Shown here piece after piece: positions 21,201-31,185 of a DNA stretch of 64,000 nt (positions within the stretch are counted from its first letter, which is position 1; every line of letters begins with the position of its first letter). Source of the stretch: Asparagopsis taxiformis (lineage: Eukaryota > Rhodophyta > Florideophyceae > Bonnemaisoniales > Bonnemaisoniaceae); NCBI GenBank assembly GCA_030407315.1, contig JALQPE010002342.1, positions 1-64,000 of the forward strand. The letters are read 5' to 3'. The position numbers were made by a program, and so were the translations under genes. The notes beneath the pieces were generated by a model, which had not been told where the DNA came from, made no database searches, and was given only the letters and a program-made list of their open reading frames with translations.

Positions 21201-23276
21201 ACATAACCGGAACGGTTGAACGCTGTTCAGCGTGTGCGAGAAACCGATTACGGTTGCGCAAACATGCGAGTACCCTCCAGCTGTTCCCAGCTACCACACC
21301 ATTGGATGACGTTGCAATTGACCTCCTCGGTCCTCTACCTCGTACCAAGAAAGGTAACGTGCACCTACTGGTGATTTCGTGTCGCTTTACCAAGCTAACC
21401 CAGGTGGTTCCGCTGCGAAGCATTACGGCTTACCATGTGGCAGTAGCCTTTTGTACACATTGGGTGTTTAAGTATGGTCCTCCACGGACATTACTATCCG
21501 ATAACGGTCCGCAATTTGCGTCGAAGTTCTTCCAGGCTGTCTGCCTCCAGTTAGGAACGAAGAACGTCTTCACGACGGCTTACCATCCCCAGACAAATGG
21601 GCAAGTCGAACGGTATAACCGTACTCTATTGAGCATGCTACGTAATTACGTCAATGATAACCAGGACGACTGGGATTCTACGCATCAGCGTTACCTATGC
21701 GTACAACACGCACGTCACGCACGTGCATCGCACAACGGGAACTACACCCTTCGACCTCATACTAAGCCGACCTCCACCGCCATATGCGACACACCATTCG
21801 GTGAAAAGGAGGGCAACGCCGGACGCGTTCACGAAGCAAGACTTCCTACGCCGTATTACGGATACCATTGATATGGCAGGTAAACGCCTTCACAGCGCGC
21901 AAGCACGCTACAAGCGTAACTTCGACCGGTCAATCCGGAAGTCTAAACAACTCATCACTATCGATGATTACGTTTATCTGGATAATCCAGAAGTCCGTGA
22001 ACGGAACAAGCTAACTCCAATAGCTCAAGGTCCCTATAGGGTTATCCGTGCCGGACGGCGAACGGTTTACATCGACCGCGATGGTATCACCGAAAAGGTT
22101 AGTCTCGATAGAGTTACACTCGCTCCGCGACCAACCGAGGAACCAACCTTACCACCTAGGCAACATGCCGCTAACGCACAAGCGTCACCATCAGGTGCAG
22201 ATGCCCTCGCGCCAAATACACAATCACGCCAACCGACGGGCGACGGCCAACAGAACGCACAAAGCGAATCACTTCCGCCAACTCCTAATCAGGAATACCC
22301 CTTCAGGGATCAACCATCGTCCCCACGACAACCTACAATTAGGATAACACCTAGAAGTAGTGGTTTGGGACAAACCACCCTTCAGGAGGGGGCCCCCGAC
22401 GCTGTGCGCGTAAGCAAAAATTTTGCAACTCCCTCTCGGGATCAACCTTGTAGTCTTTCACCCTTCGGTAACTCACCCACAATTGGGAACGACGCACACG
22501 ACCCAAGTCGTTCACCCACCCAGCCGGTAACTACCAACCGCAATCGCACACAATTGCGAAGAAGTCAACAAAGACGCCATGAAAACTCTGCCAATGCAGA
22601 CCAAGACCAAGACGTCAACCCAGACCGGGCCCTTACATCGCACAAGCGAACGTTGCGACAAGACACGACAAATGTCGACGCTGCTGAAGCAGCCCGAAGA
22701 CGTTCAAACCGCACAATCGCGACGAGAGGACAACCATCCAGGTCATGCGTACAGACGCCGAGTTCCCCTCAACGGGACGCGAACCCTCCATCGGGAGCCG
22801 AACTTCGCATAGCGAACCAAGCAAGTCAAGCACCCGCCCATTTGGCAAAACCCAAACCGGGTCGACAAACTCGCTCAAGCGCGAAGAAGAAGAAAGCCAC
22901 GGCAAACCCCGTAAGGTCTTTGGAAACCACCCCCAATGTGGAACAAGAGAAAGCGCCACAGGGCACGCAGCCGAACTCGGAACGAGCAGCTCTCCCTGAA
23001 GGGACGAAGGAAACCCCAGAGGGAAGTAGCGACGCCGAACGCGCAACCTCAGAGGAGGAATATCCCATCGATGATCTCCTAGATTACGTCACTGACGACG
23101 ACGGGGAACAATGGTTCCTGGTGAAGTGGTATGGCTACCGAAAGCCGACATGGACGCAACGCGCGAACGTCCCCCCTGAATGGGCATCAAGGTACTTCCG
23201 TCGAAGACAACACCGCGAAGGTGACAGGCAACCACGCCGAGCGCGCACGCGCAAACCCAAGAGAGGGAAGAAATAG
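18254..23276 (+). pseudogene. pol: inner element pol polyprotein, one frameshift
   Basis: The first frame (18254-21871) holds the protease (MDTGSG, Asp at residue 91), reverse transcriptase (YLDD at 550-553), RNase H (DTDAS near 702), integrase HHCC finger (about 952-995) and DDE core with Asp 1083 and Glu 1119 exactly 35 residues apart. Near 21670, after DDW, homology moves to the +1 frame, which runs to 23276. That frame has the GPYRV module, a Pro/Gln/Thr-rich linker of over 300 residues, then a chromodomain (YPIDDLL...FLVKWYGYRKPTW) and a basic tail. A single-base insertion or sequencing error is likely, since the LTRs show a recent insertion. Confidence 0.93.
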
Positions 23277-23583
23277 AATAACCCCACAGGGATAAGAACC
23301 TAACAAGGTACCCACTGGGTGGAGCTACCAAACCTCGGAGGGTCAAGCCAAAAAGGGCGCACTTTATCACCGCCAACCGGAGCCATTGCGGAAATTAAGA
23401 TTTTCAGGAAATGAAAAAAGTGGCAAAAAAGGGTCTCAACAAACAAATCCGCACGTCAGCGTGATGATGCATCTTTAATGTACCTCAGAGGTGCCTCAGG
23501 ACTACCTGATGAACAATGGCGCAACGCAAAAGCGTGTTCAAACTACCGTTAGAGGTTATTCTCCCAAAGGCAATTGCCAGTCC

Positions 23584-26500
23584 TTAGCGACGATAATGGC
23601 TAGAAGGCCGAGGCCGATGAGAGGCAGACGGTGCCGTAGGGGCAGGAGCGCGTACATTCGTCGAAGGACGAGGATGGCGGGGTGCAACCCTTGTGAAGGT
23701 AGGATTACGACGCAAACCGCGTTGCGGAACTGCACTAGAACCCCGACGACGGGCAGGCACAGGGCCATGCGAAGACGCAACCGCAGAGGCGGATAACCCA
23801 ACTGCTGGGATGGACGCGGGAGGCGGAGAAACATCTGGCGACTCAGGCGACCCTAACCGGGCATCAAGACGCGCAAGTAAAGGATTACTAGCATCCGCAG
23901 CACCCACGGGGGAATGAAGACGAGTACGCACGTTGCGTTCGGGAAGACCCTCATCGGGAGACCTAGCGCGACGACGCGAGTAACCAGGCTGAACGGCCTC
24001 CTCGCCACCCTCTTCGGGAATAACTGCTTGCTGCAGTAGACGCCTGGCGTCCTCCAACTCACCTTCTAATTCCCCAACCCGGGTTCGCAATTCTGCTGCC
24101 TCCAGGCGTGCGGCCTCAACCTCCCTATCCGCTGTGCGGCGACGCTCTCGGGCGATGTTACGCTGTTCGCGTCCTTGCTTATAGCGAGCAGCTAACGTGA
24201 TGCACGACAATGCGAGTCCATCCAACGCGGATCTTACGATGTAACGCCCATTGGCAGAGGCAAAAATGGAAGCCACCGTACCATCCCCGAGATCATCGGC
24301 CAACCGCCGCACATGCGGAATCGATAGCAATTCGCGACTCGACAATTCCCCACGTAGGATATCAACAGCAGGAGGCTGACGCGTGACTACATCATCACCG
24401 TTCACGGATGGCTCAGAGCCTTGGTCGGATGTCAGAAGCGCCTCCATGGCGGGACCCACTTGGGATGAAGGGGCAGCTGTAGGCTGAGGGGTTGGCGCGG
24501 TAGGCGCGACGGTCATCGGGACCTGACTTTCGTACAAGTCATCAGCACCACTGGGTGGTAAGGAAGCAACAGGAGCGAAGCTCCGTCCTGCGTAAGGCGA
24601 ACGCCCAGCTGGGCCTCCCGCCTCGGCGGCCGTCCACCACGGACGCGGCACAAATGCCTCGCCAACAGGCTGATATTTGTAAGAGTCGGGGTGACCGTCG
24701 GAATACCTGTCAGGCTCCACGCCGTAATACCCATCTTCGGTGAACTCACCATCTCTGCGATAAGGCGGCAGCTCTGCGACTGTACCATCTCGATGGTTTA
24801 ACACGTTAATACGTAACGCCCTCACCGGCAAGTCAACAGTCCTGTAGATAACCACCTTCTCCGGTGCCACTCCCGTGATGTTGGTACTGACCAATTCCTG
24901 CGGATAATCATCACCCCCAAGGGCCACCTTCAGCAACCGACGCACTACCGAACCAGGTAACTCCCGACTATAGGGGACCACGTCCGACACCGGAACCTTC
25001 GGGATATCGTACCAAGTACTGCTCACCCTATTGAGGAGTTCCTCCGCCATCACCGGCACAAAGCCCCGCGTCTCGGCGGTACGAGCCAACTCGATCCCTA
25101 TAAGGATATCCCTCTCCAACTCGGGGTACGATCGGAACCTGTCCATTCGCCATTCGGGCGCGTCGCGAAGAGCGGAATTGTGGAAATACACCAGCGACGG
25201 AGGGTCGGCAACGGGCAAACACATCGGTGGAGATGACTTGCCTTCCCAGGTGGGATCATCCCATAGCGGGTCCAAAGCTTCCCTAGCTACCTTCATGGGT
25301 CTAGTGGCCGGCTCAGCAGAGCTACCATGACGGTGCGCGAACACGCGATAATCATTCGCCGTCACCTGACGCCCCATCCTTCGGGAAGTAACCCTAGCGT
25401 GCAAACGCATATGATGCTCGTAGCTACTCGTATCGGGACGTGGAGGGTACGCAAACCAGCGTGACCGAACCATCGGTAGATCCGCTACGGAGCCTTGGTA
25501 CGATCCCTCTTGGAACAAGCGACGATTCATACGTTCGACGTAAAGCGCATCTCCGGGATGGAGCAGGAAAGTCCTGTCGCTGCATAGCGTATGGGGGACA
25601 CGGAAGTGACGCATAGGGCGACTCGAAGGGAGACGGGCGTAAGCCGACCAACATTCGTTTTGAACCTGATGGTTTTGACCCCGGAGGGAGCTCATGAGAA
25701 GCATATCGCGACGTAACTCGCTTCTCGGGCGATCCGTAAAGTCCCTACGAGGGAGTCGCGCAAACGGGTAGTGTTCCCAAGGAGCGGCGAGCTCACGCCT
25801 GAAAGGCAAGGCTTGCGAGTCGAATACCACCAGTTCATCAGCATTGGCTGGGTAGAATTCTCCCATGGAGCGCCAATTGGCAGTCGGCTTAGGTGCCCGA
25901 GGGGGAGTGTCGTGTGACGGAACAGCTGGTGCTGGAGCAGACGCAACCGCGTAAGGGTCAACTAGGGCGGTGCCCGACGGTCTTACGCCTACAGAGGCAT
26001 CGGCGGCAGCCGCACCAGACCCACTTCGGGTAACTCTGCCAGTAGAGGCATATGGGTCTATGACCTTCTCGACAGGTTGAGCATTAGCCTTTTCGGCTGC
26101 TGCCTTCTCGGCTTCTGCTCGAGCAGCCTCGCGGCGCAATTCTTCTTCCCTACGCTTTCGAGCGTCCGCCAGTATCTGTTGGTTGCGGCGGCCATAGTCC
26201 TCATAGGGATTCGCTGAAGCGTCATGACCAGAAGAGGTACGAGCCGCCGGGGCGGAAGGACGAGAAGTAATCGGACGCGAACTTGGCGAAGGCCTGACGT
26301 TCGGCTGCCTTGTTGGCCTGGGCGTAGCGCCTCCCTCGGCGACGACTTCTATCACCTCCTCGGTGTCGGCCGGCATGGCTCCCCTTGGGGACGGGCCGGC
26401 GGCCTTCGATGACTCACCTTCGCGTGACGGCGGATTAACCGATGACGGTTTGACACTTGCCACTGGGGTGGAAGGCTTCGGGGAAGCAGGCGATTCAGCC

Positions 26501-26850
26501 GGAACAGAGTCGCGCTCTTGTGCGCTTGCCCTGGTAGGGGGGACCGTCTCTTCGGAACGTGCTTGCGCACTCACAACCTTGCCAGCAGGCGACGCTGGAT
26601 CAGCGGTGCCTTTGGCGGCAGTCGAACGCGTTCGCGTTTGCGATTGAGCCGCGGTGGCTGACGGCACGCGTGGCGCTGAAGTCGACGAAGACTTAGCCGG
26701 TGTAGGCGGAACCCCGGTGCGGGAGGAGGAAGCCTGGTGGCGCGTCGTGGGACGGCGAACGCTGGAGCGTGTGGTAGGACGGTTGGGCGAACCCATATTG
26801 TCTCCTTCCTCTTCAGAGGATTCGAATTGAATCGGAGCACGAGGGGTCAT
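23584..26850 (-). CDS. antisense accessory ORF of the inner chromovirus, unknown function
   Basis: 1088 residues from the ATG at 26850; the open frame extends 35 codons further up to a TTG, but ATG is preferred. It runs opposite to gag-pol and converges on pol with a 307-bp gap. Layout: about 250 disordered basic Ser/Pro/Thr/Ala-rich residues; a charged coiled coil rich in Ala/Glu/Arg; a globular region of roughly 450 residues ending near FVPRPWW; a Pro-rich linker; a second coiled coil near residues 900-980; a basic tail. No catalytic motif or family is recognised. An uninterrupted frame of this length with structured composition makes it a real gene. Confidence 0.85.
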   Translation of the reverse strand: MTPRAPIQFESSEEEGDNMGSPNRPTTRSSVRRPTTRHQASSSRTGVPPTPAKSSSTSAPRVPSATAAQSQTRTRSTAAKGTADPASPAGKVVSAQARSEETVPPTRASAQERDSVPAESPASPKPSTPVASVKPSSVNPPSREGESSKAAGPSPRGAMPADTEEVIEVVAEGGATPRPTRQPNVRPSPSSRPITSRPSAPAARTSSGHDASANPYEDYGRRNQQILADARKRREEELRREAARAEAEKAAAEKANAQPVEKVIDPYASTGRVTRSGSGAAAADASVGVRPSGTALVDPYAVASAPAPAVPSHDTPPRAPKPTANWRSMGEFYPANADELVVFDSQALPFRRELAAPWEHYPFARLPRRDFTDRPRSELRRDMLLMSSLRGQNHQVQNECWSAYARLPSSRPMRHFRVPHTLCSDRTFLLHPGDALYVERMNRRLFQEGSYQGSVADLPMVRSRWFAYPPRPDTSSYEHHMRLHARVTSRRMGRQVTANDYRVFAHRHGSSAEPATRPMKVAREALDPLWDDPTWEGKSSPPMCLPVADPPSLVYFHNSALRDAPEWRMDRFRSYPELERDILIGIELARTAETRGFVPVMAEELLNRVSSTWYDIPKVPVSDVVPYSRELPGSVVRRLLKVALGGDDYPQELVSTNITGVAPEKVVIYRTVDLPVRALRINVLNHRDGTVAELPPYRRDGEFTEDGYYGVEPDRYSDGHPDSYKYQPVGEAFVPRPWWTAAEAGGPAGRSPYAGRSFAPVASLPPSGADDLYESQVPMTVAPTAPTPQPTAAPSSQVGPAMEALLTSDQGSEPSVNGDDVVTRQPPAVDILRGELSSRELLSIPHVRRLADDLGDGTVASIFASANGRYIVRSALDGLALSCITLAARYKQGREQRNIARERRRTADREVEAARLEAAELRTRVGELEGELEDARRLLQQAVIPEEGGEEAVQPGYSRRRARSPDEGLPERNVRTRLHSPVGAADASNPLLARLDARLGSPESPDVSPPPASIPAVGLSASAVASSHGPVPARRRGSSAVPQRGLRRNPTFTRVAPRHPRPSTNVRAPAPTAPSASHRPRPSSHYRR

Positions 26851-27338
26851 CCTAAAAGCCAGTAGAGGCGATGACGGACGTTGATAAAAACCCTGAAGCG
26901 GGACGAACAAGTGGCCTATTGGCTTAAGTCTCCGGGAGGGAGCTGCGCTATTCAACCCAGGAAGGGGGATCGCGAGGCAATGGGCCGAAACGGCGAATGC
27001 AAGCCTCGAATTGGCACCGCTCGTGCGATCACGCGGCTAATTATTTAGCAGATGGACGCAAAAACCCTTTGAGGGATAATGGAAAGGACGCGAATGCGTG
27101 GACGCAGTTGGACACCGAAGGGGTGAATACGCTGTGTTGCGTTAGGACGATGATGAACCTGAAAAAGGTATTGATTCCAATAGGAAACGGTCGGGCGGAA
27201 CTCGGGAAGAGTCGGATGGACAATACATTTAGTGTGCACGCGCCGCGCGCGGGAAAATTTTGAATTGCACAATGCAACGGCCACAGCCAAAAATTGTAAT
27301 TTTATTTGATCAAATTTTGTCGGGACGACAAATCTCTC
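26851..27338. other. non-coding stretch upstream of the antisense ORF
   Basis: Between the antisense ATG and the polypurine tract. It should hold the promoter of the antisense gene, unless the 3' LTR drives it backwards. No clear TATA box is seen on the minus strand. Confidence 0.45.
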
Positions 27339-27347
27339 AGGAGGGGG
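27339..27347 (+). promoter_or_regulatory. polypurine tract of the inner element
   Basis: AGGAGGGGG, three bases before the 3' LTR. Confidence 0.8.
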
Positions 27348-27350
27348 CCG

Positions 27351-28034
27351 TGTCGTACCGCCTGGCGGTCCTCGCTGATCGAGCCGTGTCGCTTCCCTAT
27401 TGGGTACCCACTTACGGGATGTGCCAATCAGAAGGCACCAGCCAACTGGCGTGTTTCCTATACTTAGGACCAGCTAAGGCTGACAAATAACCCCACCCGG
27501 GCCTATCGGCCCCGGCCAAGACCCCACAAGGGGCAAATTTTAACTTAGGCTGATCAGCCATACATTACAATGTAAGCCTATTGGCAATGACCTCGCGGGT
27601 AGGCGAGCGCCAGTAATTGGGTTTCTGATTGGTCACTAACTGGATATTTATTCCTAACCACTAACCCTAGCTTACAGTAGACTTAGTATAAAACTGCCAC
27701 TGGAATAGCCAGTAGGCACGGTTTCTAGAGTAACGTAAACTCAAGTGGAATTACGACCCACAGGAACAGTGTTCGCATACCTATTGTTCAACCCCTCTCC
27801 GGGAAAACCTTAGGGTTAGCCAACAGCTCGACGGATTACGTCATCTTGCTCCATTAATACGCACCTCGCGTGAGCGCTATAATCGCACAACCCCCTCCGG
27901 GTAGCGATCCCTTCTCTCTCACGAGACTACCCGCCGGGTACCTATAAGGTTCATCTGCTCTACCGCTTCCTCTACCGAGGCTCGGGACACCTGTCGGGTG
28001 GTTTGCCGCTCTAGCGGATTTTCTACCTGCTACA
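27351..28034 (+). repeat. inner element 3' LTR
   Basis: 684 bp, differing from the 5' LTR by an extra T after GGGTT and one C/A substitution by my reading. Same hairpin chain. Confidence 0.95.
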
Positions 28035-28039
28035 TGTAC
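28035..28039. repeat. target site duplication of the inner element, right copy
   Basis: TGTAC directly after the 3' LTR, matching 15564-15568. Confidence 0.93.
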
Positions 28040-28495
28040 CACACCATTGTTTATCTCCAAGGCTGACAGCCGGTCAGACACACGAGTGAACCGCATGTCC
28101 ATTTCTTGGGCAAGGTTGTTACGACCTTCAAGGAGTTGGTTGACATCTTGTCGGAGCTCACGTATGTCTTTGTTAGCATCACTGCCTGACTTGTGCGCTT
28201 CGAGAACTGTAAGGCGGCCGGCGAGCTCGTTGATGACCGCAAAGGAGTTACTCCGAATTGCTTCCAGTTCCTGGTTCAGCTTCTCAAATTCAGAAGCAAA
28301 CATCTCCAGAACTTCATCGCGAAGGTTCTCGTTCATCTCATGACACTTCGCCATTGTGGCTAGTTCTGGACTACGGGCTGGTACAGCCGCGGATCCCAAA
28401 GCATCGTTCCGAGCTTCCAGTTTTCCAGTCGTCGAACCGACAGCAGATCCTGCTCGTGTCGAGGCTTTCGACGTTCCGGCCTTGGGCGGAACCAT
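28035..28495 (-). pseudogene. gag: outer element gag, 5' part
   Basis: Starts at the ATG at 28495, 47 bases after the LTR, and runs 153 codons plus two bases to the insertion site. The residues are a basic Ser/Ala/Thr-rich start followed by a long heptad-like coiled coil. The frame joins 15563-13997 exactly when the inner element and one TSD are removed. Read without removal, it runs into the inner LTR and stops there. Confidence 0.92.
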
Positions 28496-28523
28496 CTTGA
28501 GTATCAGATGAACTTGGTCAAGA

Positions 28524-28542
28524 TTCTAGGTCGAGAGACCAA
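28524..28542 (-). promoter_or_regulatory. primer-binding site of the outer element
   Basis: The minus strand reads TTGGTCTCTCGACCTAGAA directly after the 5' LTR, identical to the inner element's site. Confidence 0.75.
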
Positions 28543-29779
28543 TGTAGTGCAATGCCCGAGCTGTCGATTCGACTTAGGGTAGTGAGCCGATTCGGCTAAG
28601 CACCGCAAGGTGTTCGAGCCCTCCTGTCTCGGTAGTCAGGCTCAGGCTAGAGGTGGTAGAGCTAAGGCGGATCGCCTGCTTGACTGTGGGTTGTAAGGCC
28701 ACACAGACGGTACGTCGAGAATCTTGGTTCAAGTGATACTGCTTTGCAGGTGAGAGATTGGCTTGTCAGGCCAACCCTAAAGGGGTAGAAGGGATAGCGC
28801 AAACACTGGATCAGTGGTGCACTGAAGTGGTAGTGTGTGACGGTGATACACCGGGTGTCAACGGACACTTAGTGTGTGAGGGGAATGACCAACGGTCGAG
28901 AAGGAAATGAAGGGGAGCTGATACAACGTGAATGGTGGTCCACCGAGCAGGCGAGGGTACCTGGTAGTAGGAAGGGGGTGAGTGGGCACGTGCACCACTG
29001 GTGACACGTGCAGGGGAGAGACCCTGAAAGGGTAGAGGAGAAGCTGGTACAGCGAGACGGCGATGCCGGAGGCGCTGATACAGCGGCAAGAGTAAGGCCT
29101 GACTTGTGCCACGCACTATAGCCACAGGCGGAGTAGGCAAACAGTTACTGCGATCCGCAGGATGGGAGCGAAGCGACACGATCAGGTCCGGTGGTACACC
29201 AAGAGGCCGAAGACTCCTGATAGAGGGGCACGCGCGCCGCAGGCTGCGCGTGGTAAGGGATAATGCTGATACAGCGGGTGGAGTGCCAAGGGCAAACGCT
29301 GGATCAGCGACGAACGGGTACCGGAAGGGTGCCAAGTACTATAGCCAAGGGAGAGGCAGGCTGACTCAGACGGCGAAACGCACCTTGGGAGCAAAATGAC
29401 AACCGAACTTCCGGTGCTTTACAATCGAAGAACTGGGCGATCCGCCGTAAAATAAATACTATGTTAAAGCACGGTGGCTAGCCCTAAGTGAACTTCTACG
29501 GTTGTCGGGGGATAGGCTAAATACTGGTACAGTAGGGCGGTCGGAAAAACCCGAAGTGGGTTGCATGGCCAGCGCGGTCCACGCAGTGTGAGTGTGCTGT
29601 ACAACAGTTAGTGTCAGTGTACATAAAAGTGTACCACTGGTTACACGTGTGTTGTGCCCAGTGATTCACTGTGGTGCGAAAAATTAGACCACTTTTGAAA
29701 AATAAAATTTGACAATAAATTACGAATTTTGCGACATTACACGTCGTGCAGGCGTACCGCCACGTGGTATTGCACCACA
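28543..29779 (-). repeat. outer element 5' LTR
   Basis: 1237 bp. Differs from 6136-7372 by two substitutions that I can see, near 28718 (G versus T) and near 29697 (T versus A). Followed by CGTTG, the imperfect partner of CATTG at 6131-6135. Confidence 0.95.
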
Positions 29780-29784
29780 CGTTG

Positions 29785-30147
29785 GATCGGTTGACTGGTT
29801 GGGGTTGCCTAACCGACAGCGCTCCCAGCCGATAGCCTTGTCCCGGTGGGCGGAAGGCCACTCCCAGTCTCCTGATGGGGTTAAAAGAAGCGGGAAGGTG
29901 TTCCACTACCGCGGAGACGAAATGCCCTAGGGCAATCCACATGTATTCCCGCCGGAGGAGTCTCGCGGCGGGCAATTGGGTAATTGTGCGAGCGATCCCC
30001 AATTGGAGATCGAAACGGAGCGGCTGGTATCCGGTGAAGGAATTGCCGCCGCCGCTTAGTTGTAAGTTAAACCACCACGGTCGAATGATTTAGAACCGAA
30101 ACGATCTGACTTTATTGTAGACTAGTGGCCAGCCAAGTGACCTTAAA
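29785..30147. other. no gene seen
   Basis: Short unique stretch between the outer LTR and repeat C. No ORF is convincing. Confidence 0.5.
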
Positions 30148-30601
30148 TGGTCAACGAGGCTGCTCGGTCCAGGACCTATGGTCCTAGTCCGGCGGGCGAC
30201 GGTCCTTGTGGGGTCTTTATGCAGCCTGGGGGCCAATTAGAGTTAACTGCTACGTTGCTACGAGTATACTAGAGGAAATGGCCAGAGATAGTGTACACGT
30301 GCACAGCTGTAGCACGCAGGTCAATCCCGCGCGTACACTTGTGCAACTAGGCGCGGCTAGCGTTACAATCTCATGAAAGGGCCAAGCGCAAGCAATTTGG
30401 CCCGGTGCCAATGCAAGGCGGCACGCGCCTATTCGTCCTCGGGCGACAATTGCTATGCCACGTCACTGCTGCTCATGGGCTAGCGCCACGACTCTTCGTG
30501 TCTGATTCTATTCCCGAACACCACTCACGCTCGCGAGCGTCACCCCCACGTGACCCTTCTCCAAGCGCCCTTTCGCCAGTCAATATGGGACGAGTCCCAC
30601 A
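30148..30601. repeat. dispersed repeat C, copy 2 (possible solo LTR)
   Basis: Diverged copy of 4152-4648 with the same ends (TGGTCAACGAG; CGAGTCCCACA). AGGACC-TAT-GGTCCT, GGGAC-GA-GTCCC and the 14-bp dyad ACGCTCGCGAGCGT are retained. Confidence 0.6.
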
Positions 30602-30630
30602 GTTGATGGTGGGTTGTGGGTGAAAATCGC

Positions 30631-31125
30631 TTATGTCATTTGGTAGCCGGAGTGGTTCCGGATGCCTTGGAGCATGAATTTGAGAGATGTGGAATCTTTC
30701 TCGATTAGCGGGTATCCGGCACGACGCATTTTGGAACGGATGAGGTCGTGCTCTTTGATGTACGTTTCTAGGTTGTCGCCGATGCTGAATGTGATGGAGC
30801 GTGCGGTGTCTTCTAGGAGGGAGTGGTCTAGGGTTGTCAGCTCGGTCACGATGTTTTGGACTTGTTGTAAAAGGAGGTGTGGATGGAGCTTAAGGGATGC
30901 GGAATCGAGGCGTGAGATAATGTCCTTGGCTAGGCTGGCTAGGATGAGGAGGGAGAGACGGTCTTGGTTGCGCTTGAAGGCTGTGAATTCTGTGGGATCG
31001 GTGGGGGCGGTGGTGGCAGGGTTAAGGTGGATCTCGAGGCTGAGATCCGAGGCGAGCACTTCCAGGGTGCGCTGCCTGTAATCGAAATGTTCGATGTCGA
31101 GGGGAGGGAGGTAAGTGCGATCCAT
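30631..31125 (-). pseudogene. gag: copia-type gag remnant
   Basis: 164 codons from an ATG at 31125. The protein has a helical Leu-rich body and an end reading HDLIRSKMRRAGYPL, then LKFMLQGIRNHSGY. That looks like the gag domain of Ty1/copia elements, in which a helix plus RxxMxxxG is followed by a short LxGL-like strand. It stops where a zinc knuckle and pol should follow, so it is truncated. A copia-like PBS lies 46 bases upstream. The family call rests on pattern only. Confidence 0.5.
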
Positions 31126-31171
31126 TTGTGTAGAGGGGATTTGGGGCGATCGTGTGCAGTGGGCGTAAAAA

Positions 31172-31185
31172 GGCCGATAACCTGT
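31172..31185 (-). promoter_or_regulatory. copia-type primer-binding-site-like motif
   Basis: The minus strand reads ACAGGTTATCGGCC, identical to 4021-4034 and suitably placed ahead of the gag-like ORF. Its complement resembles the anticodon arm of initiator Met tRNA with one mismatch. Confidence 0.45.

Larger units (their letters stand above)
15569..28034 (+). mobile_element. inner Ty3/gypsy chromovirus with large antisense ORF
   Basis: 12,466-bp LTR retrotransposon inserted in the outer element's gag. Order: 5' LTR 15569-16251, PBS, gag 16329-18254, pol 18254-23276 with one frameshift, antisense ORF 26850-23584, polypurine tract, 3' LTR 27351-28034. I see two LTR differences, one a single-base indel, so the insertion is recent. 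Flanked by TGTAC on both sides. Confidence 0.96.
6136..29779 (-). mobile_element. outer Ty3/gypsy chromovirus, split by nested insertion
   Basis: LTR retrotransposon whose sense strand is minus. In its sense direction the order is: 5' LTR (28543-29779), PBS, gag (28495-28035 continuing at 15563-13997), pol, an opposite-strand ORF, polypurine tract, 3' LTR (6136-7372). Without the inner element the length is about 11.2 kb. I see two substitutions between its 1237-bp LTRs, so it is young. Candidate target duplication: CATTG at 6131-6135 versus CGTTG at 29780-29784, one mismatch. Pol carries one in-frame stop and gag is interrupted, so this copy cannot move by its own proteins. Confidence 0.93.

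Noticed and set aside
27854..28495. 213-codon ORF taken as a complete gene
   Set aside because: Only the first 153 codons are gag; the rest reads into the inner element's LTR by accident.
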